From positions 47,396-111,395 of the forward strand of contig CAYRLG010000011.1 of NCBI GenBank assembly GCA_964425195.1: DNA of 64,000 nt. The letters run 5' to 3'. This DNA is from Desulfamplus sp964425195. Lineage in GTDB: Bacteria; Desulfobacterota; Desulfobacteria; Desulfobacterales; Desulfobacteraceae. The notes beneath the pieces were generated by a model. The model was not told the origin of the DNA, ran no database searches, and saw nothing but the letters and a program-made list of their open reading frames with translations. Below are positions 62,600 through 64,000 of the stretch, piece after piece. The position numbers were made by a program, and so were the translations under genes. Numbering within the stretch: the stretch's first letter is position 1; the number at the start of each line of letters is the position of its first letter.

Positions 62600-62803
62600 T
62601 TATTTTCTTCGAGAAGCTGCTATTCTTTGTCTTCTCATTGCTTCTCTCATTTTACGGCGTCTATACTGACTTGGTTTTTCAAAATTCTTTTTCAACTTAA
62701 GACGTTTAAATAGCCCATCGTTCTGAATTTTCTTTTTCAGAATCTTCATAGCTCTTTCAACATCATTGTCAATAACCTTGACAGATATCTCCTTCAAATT
62801 CAT
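62600..62803 (-). CDS. rpsU: 30S ribosomal protein S21
   Basis: 67 residues, the usual length. Small subunit protein near the 3' end of 16S rRNA that aids mRNA pairing at initiation. Features are VKVIDNDVERAMKILKKKIQ, followed by the Lys/Arg-rich FEKPSQYRRRKMREAMRRQ and a basic tail. The ATG follows AAAGGGGCG. It has its own terminator. The usual partners dnaG and rpoD are not adjacent here; adk lies 194 bp upstream. Confidence 0.96.
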   Translation of the reverse strand: MNLKEISVKVIDNDVERAMKILKKKIQNDGLFKRLKLKKNFEKPSQYRRRKMREAMRRQRIAASRRK

Positions 62804-62864
62804 CGCCCCTTTCTTGCCCGGCAGTGTTTAACTGACAGTTAATTATTATGTTTAATAAAGATAT

Positions 62865-62893
62865 CCTATAACACGATTGGAAATGGTCGGCAA
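62865..62893 (-). promoter_or_regulatory. Candidate sigma-70 type promoter for rpsU
   Basis: Minus strand TTGCCG, 17 bases, TATAGG: four of six matches in each box. It lies about 60 bases before the rpsU ATG. Weak by sequence alone. Confidence 0.3.
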
Positions 62894-62997
62894 GAAAAAA
62901 ACTATAGGTGAGCAGTTAAAAATGATGTTGTTTTGCCTTAAATTATAATTTCCAATGAGCATTTAAAAAGTTAAATAAGGGTATTAAATTCTTCAAA

Positions 62998-63672
62998 CTA
63001 TATTTTTGAAAGCAACTCTTCTGTGACAGACTTGAGATCTTTTTCCCCTTGTAAGGTAATATATTTAATAGACGTATCTTTTTGCGTCAAGTCACGGAAA
63101 TAGTAAGCAGATGCCAAAGTTCCAGTATTTGTATCATAATAGATAGAGTGACGCTTATCTATAGCCGCCTCGTCCTGATCATCTGCTCTTGTAGATAGTG
63201 CTCCGCCACAGACTCTGCATTTGTCACCATTTGGTTTAATAGCGTCAATAAAAATATTATTGGGATGGTTGTTGTCGTTTGCACAAAGACGGCGACCCAT
63301 TATTCTATCTTTTGCAATTTTTCTATCAAGAATCATCTCAATAACATAGTTAAGTTTAATCCCCGCATCTTTAAGTGAAGCATCAAGTTTTTCAGCCTGC
63401 ACCTTATTTCTCGGAAATCCATCAAGCAGCCAACCTTTTTTACAATCATCTTGTTTTAGGCGATCAAGAATCATAGGAATGGTAATTTCATCAGGTACAA
63501 GGTCTCCTCTGTCAATATAGGCTTTAGCCTGTTTTCCAAGCTCTGTTCCGCCTTTTATATTGTCACGAAATATTGCTCCTGATTCAATGTGAGCAATATT
63601 AAATTTTTCTTTAAGAATTGCCCCCTGAGTACCTTTACCACTTCCATTTGGTCCAAAAAAAATAATGTTCAT
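62998..63672 (-). CDS. adk: Adenylate kinase (long, zinc-type LID)
   Basis: Interconverts ATP plus AMP and two ADP. It has 224 residues. The P-loop is FFGPNGSGKGTQG, with the AMP-binding region SGAIFRDNIKGG and GWLLDGFPRNKVQAEKL. The LID (about 125-165) has a Cys at RRLCAND and a CRVCGG pair, which with a nearby His could bind zinc. The Arg block ADDQDEAAIDKRHSIYY follows. The N-terminal FGPNGSGKG has Asn where most adenylate kinases have Pro or Ala. The ATG follows AGAAGGAG. It is probably transcribed alone. Confidence 0.94.
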   Translation of the reverse strand: MNIIFFGPNGSGKGTQGAILKEKFNIAHIESGAIFRDNIKGGTELGKQAKAYIDRGDLVPDEITIPMILDRLKQDDCKKGWLLDGFPRNKVQAEKLDASLKDAGIKLNYVIEMILDRKIAKDRIMGRRLCANDNNHPNNIFIDAIKPNGDKCRVCGGALSTRADDQDEAAIDKRHSIYYDTNTGTLASAYYFRDLTQKDTSIKYITLQGEKDLKSVTEELLSKI

Positions 63673-64000
63673 TAAAAAAACTCCTTCTCTTTAAATGTGT
63701 TTTTTACGCCAATCTGTCAATCTATTAATACAAAGTATTATTACAAACGCTGTACAGCCCTAATAAATTATAAATTTTTACATATATAAATACCGATGAA
63801 AGGTATTGTCTCTTTTTAGATTCTCGAAAACCTTACCTATATAAATGAAGCTGTAATGTCAATATAAATGAGCTTCTAATATCTATAAATATAAGTTCAA
63901 TAAGTTCATAAGCTGAAGTCTTTATCCTATGGATTAGACTTTAAAGTAACTTAGGATTTTATTATTTTAGATTCTAAAGCAACGGTAGTTAGTTGTCGAT
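63673..64000. other. Non-coding end of window
   Basis: 328 AT-rich bases upstream of adk. Apart from the adk ribosome binding site (AGAAGGAG just before its ATG) I see no open frame, RNA gene or convincing hairpin. It should contain the adk promoter and the flank of the next gene. Confidence 0.4.

Overview
The window is an AT-rich, gene-dense bacterial chromosome segment. It holds about 47 protein genes, two tRNAs and few gaps over 300 bp. I see no IS element, prophage, CRISPR array or rRNA. The gene set points to a marine-type sulfate reducer of the Desulfobacterota (Desulfobacterales). The evidence is adjacent formate-THF ligase and FolD genes, a PfaD-type enoyl reductase, a CbiR-type cobamide phosphodiesterase, a polar-type flagellin with a large repetitive centre, a Maf (DUF115) protein, a GspK/L/M/N block and a CHASE2 adenylate cyclase. 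This placement is inferred from protein resemblance, not computed.

Layout. 1-2.6 kb: C1 metabolism (fhs, cut by the window edge, and folD). 2.7-6.7 kb: an orphan PfaD, a glutathione peroxidase, a YkgJ-type cysteine cluster protein and XerD. 6.8-11.5 kb: a 795-residue flagellin with its own terminator and a good sigma-28 type promoter, then a CHASE2 adenylate cyclase. 11.7-19.3 kb: a forward run with a TIGR02757 protein, a two-domain kinase/ATPase, a tandem Usp protein, a small protein coupled to a RibD/DHFR-like reductase, a periplasmic binding protein paired with a chemoreceptor, and TsaE. 19.4-28.2 kb: aspartate kinase, a large 7TM-DISM hybrid kinase (reverse), an unknown protein, PriA, a glutamine amidotransferase and tRNA-Gln(CUG). 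28.3-33.7 kb: GuaB, an NlpC/P60 lipoprotein, a lone YejE-like permease, an EamA transporter and MurI.

33.8-42.3 kb is a reverse-strand run: sensor kinase, Maf-TPR protein, acyl-ACP thioesterase, RecX, methyltransferase. 42.6-50 kb is forward: cold-shock protein, YlqF-type GTPase, Prc protease, an AsmA-like giant and a NIF3-like domain protein. 50-53 kb is reverse: NRDE protein, EamA transporter, CbiR. 53.2-58.8 kb is mltG-gspK-gspL-gspM-gspN. The end is reverse: methyltransferase, glycosyltransferase, tRNA-Arg(CCG), FolC, S21 and adenylate kinase.

How the genes work together: fhs, folD and folC belong to folate/C1 metabolism. The flagellin, Maf and MCP genes are motility functions spread over three loci. 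gspK-N is the inner-membrane and tip part of a type II secretion system whose remaining genes lie outside the window. The most unusual features are the hexapeptide (beta-helix-like) centre of the flagellin, the orphan PfaD and YejE genes, a short dispersed intergenic repeat, and a perfect 32-bp palindrome after fhs. I did not find a clear new multi-gene defence or biosynthetic system.
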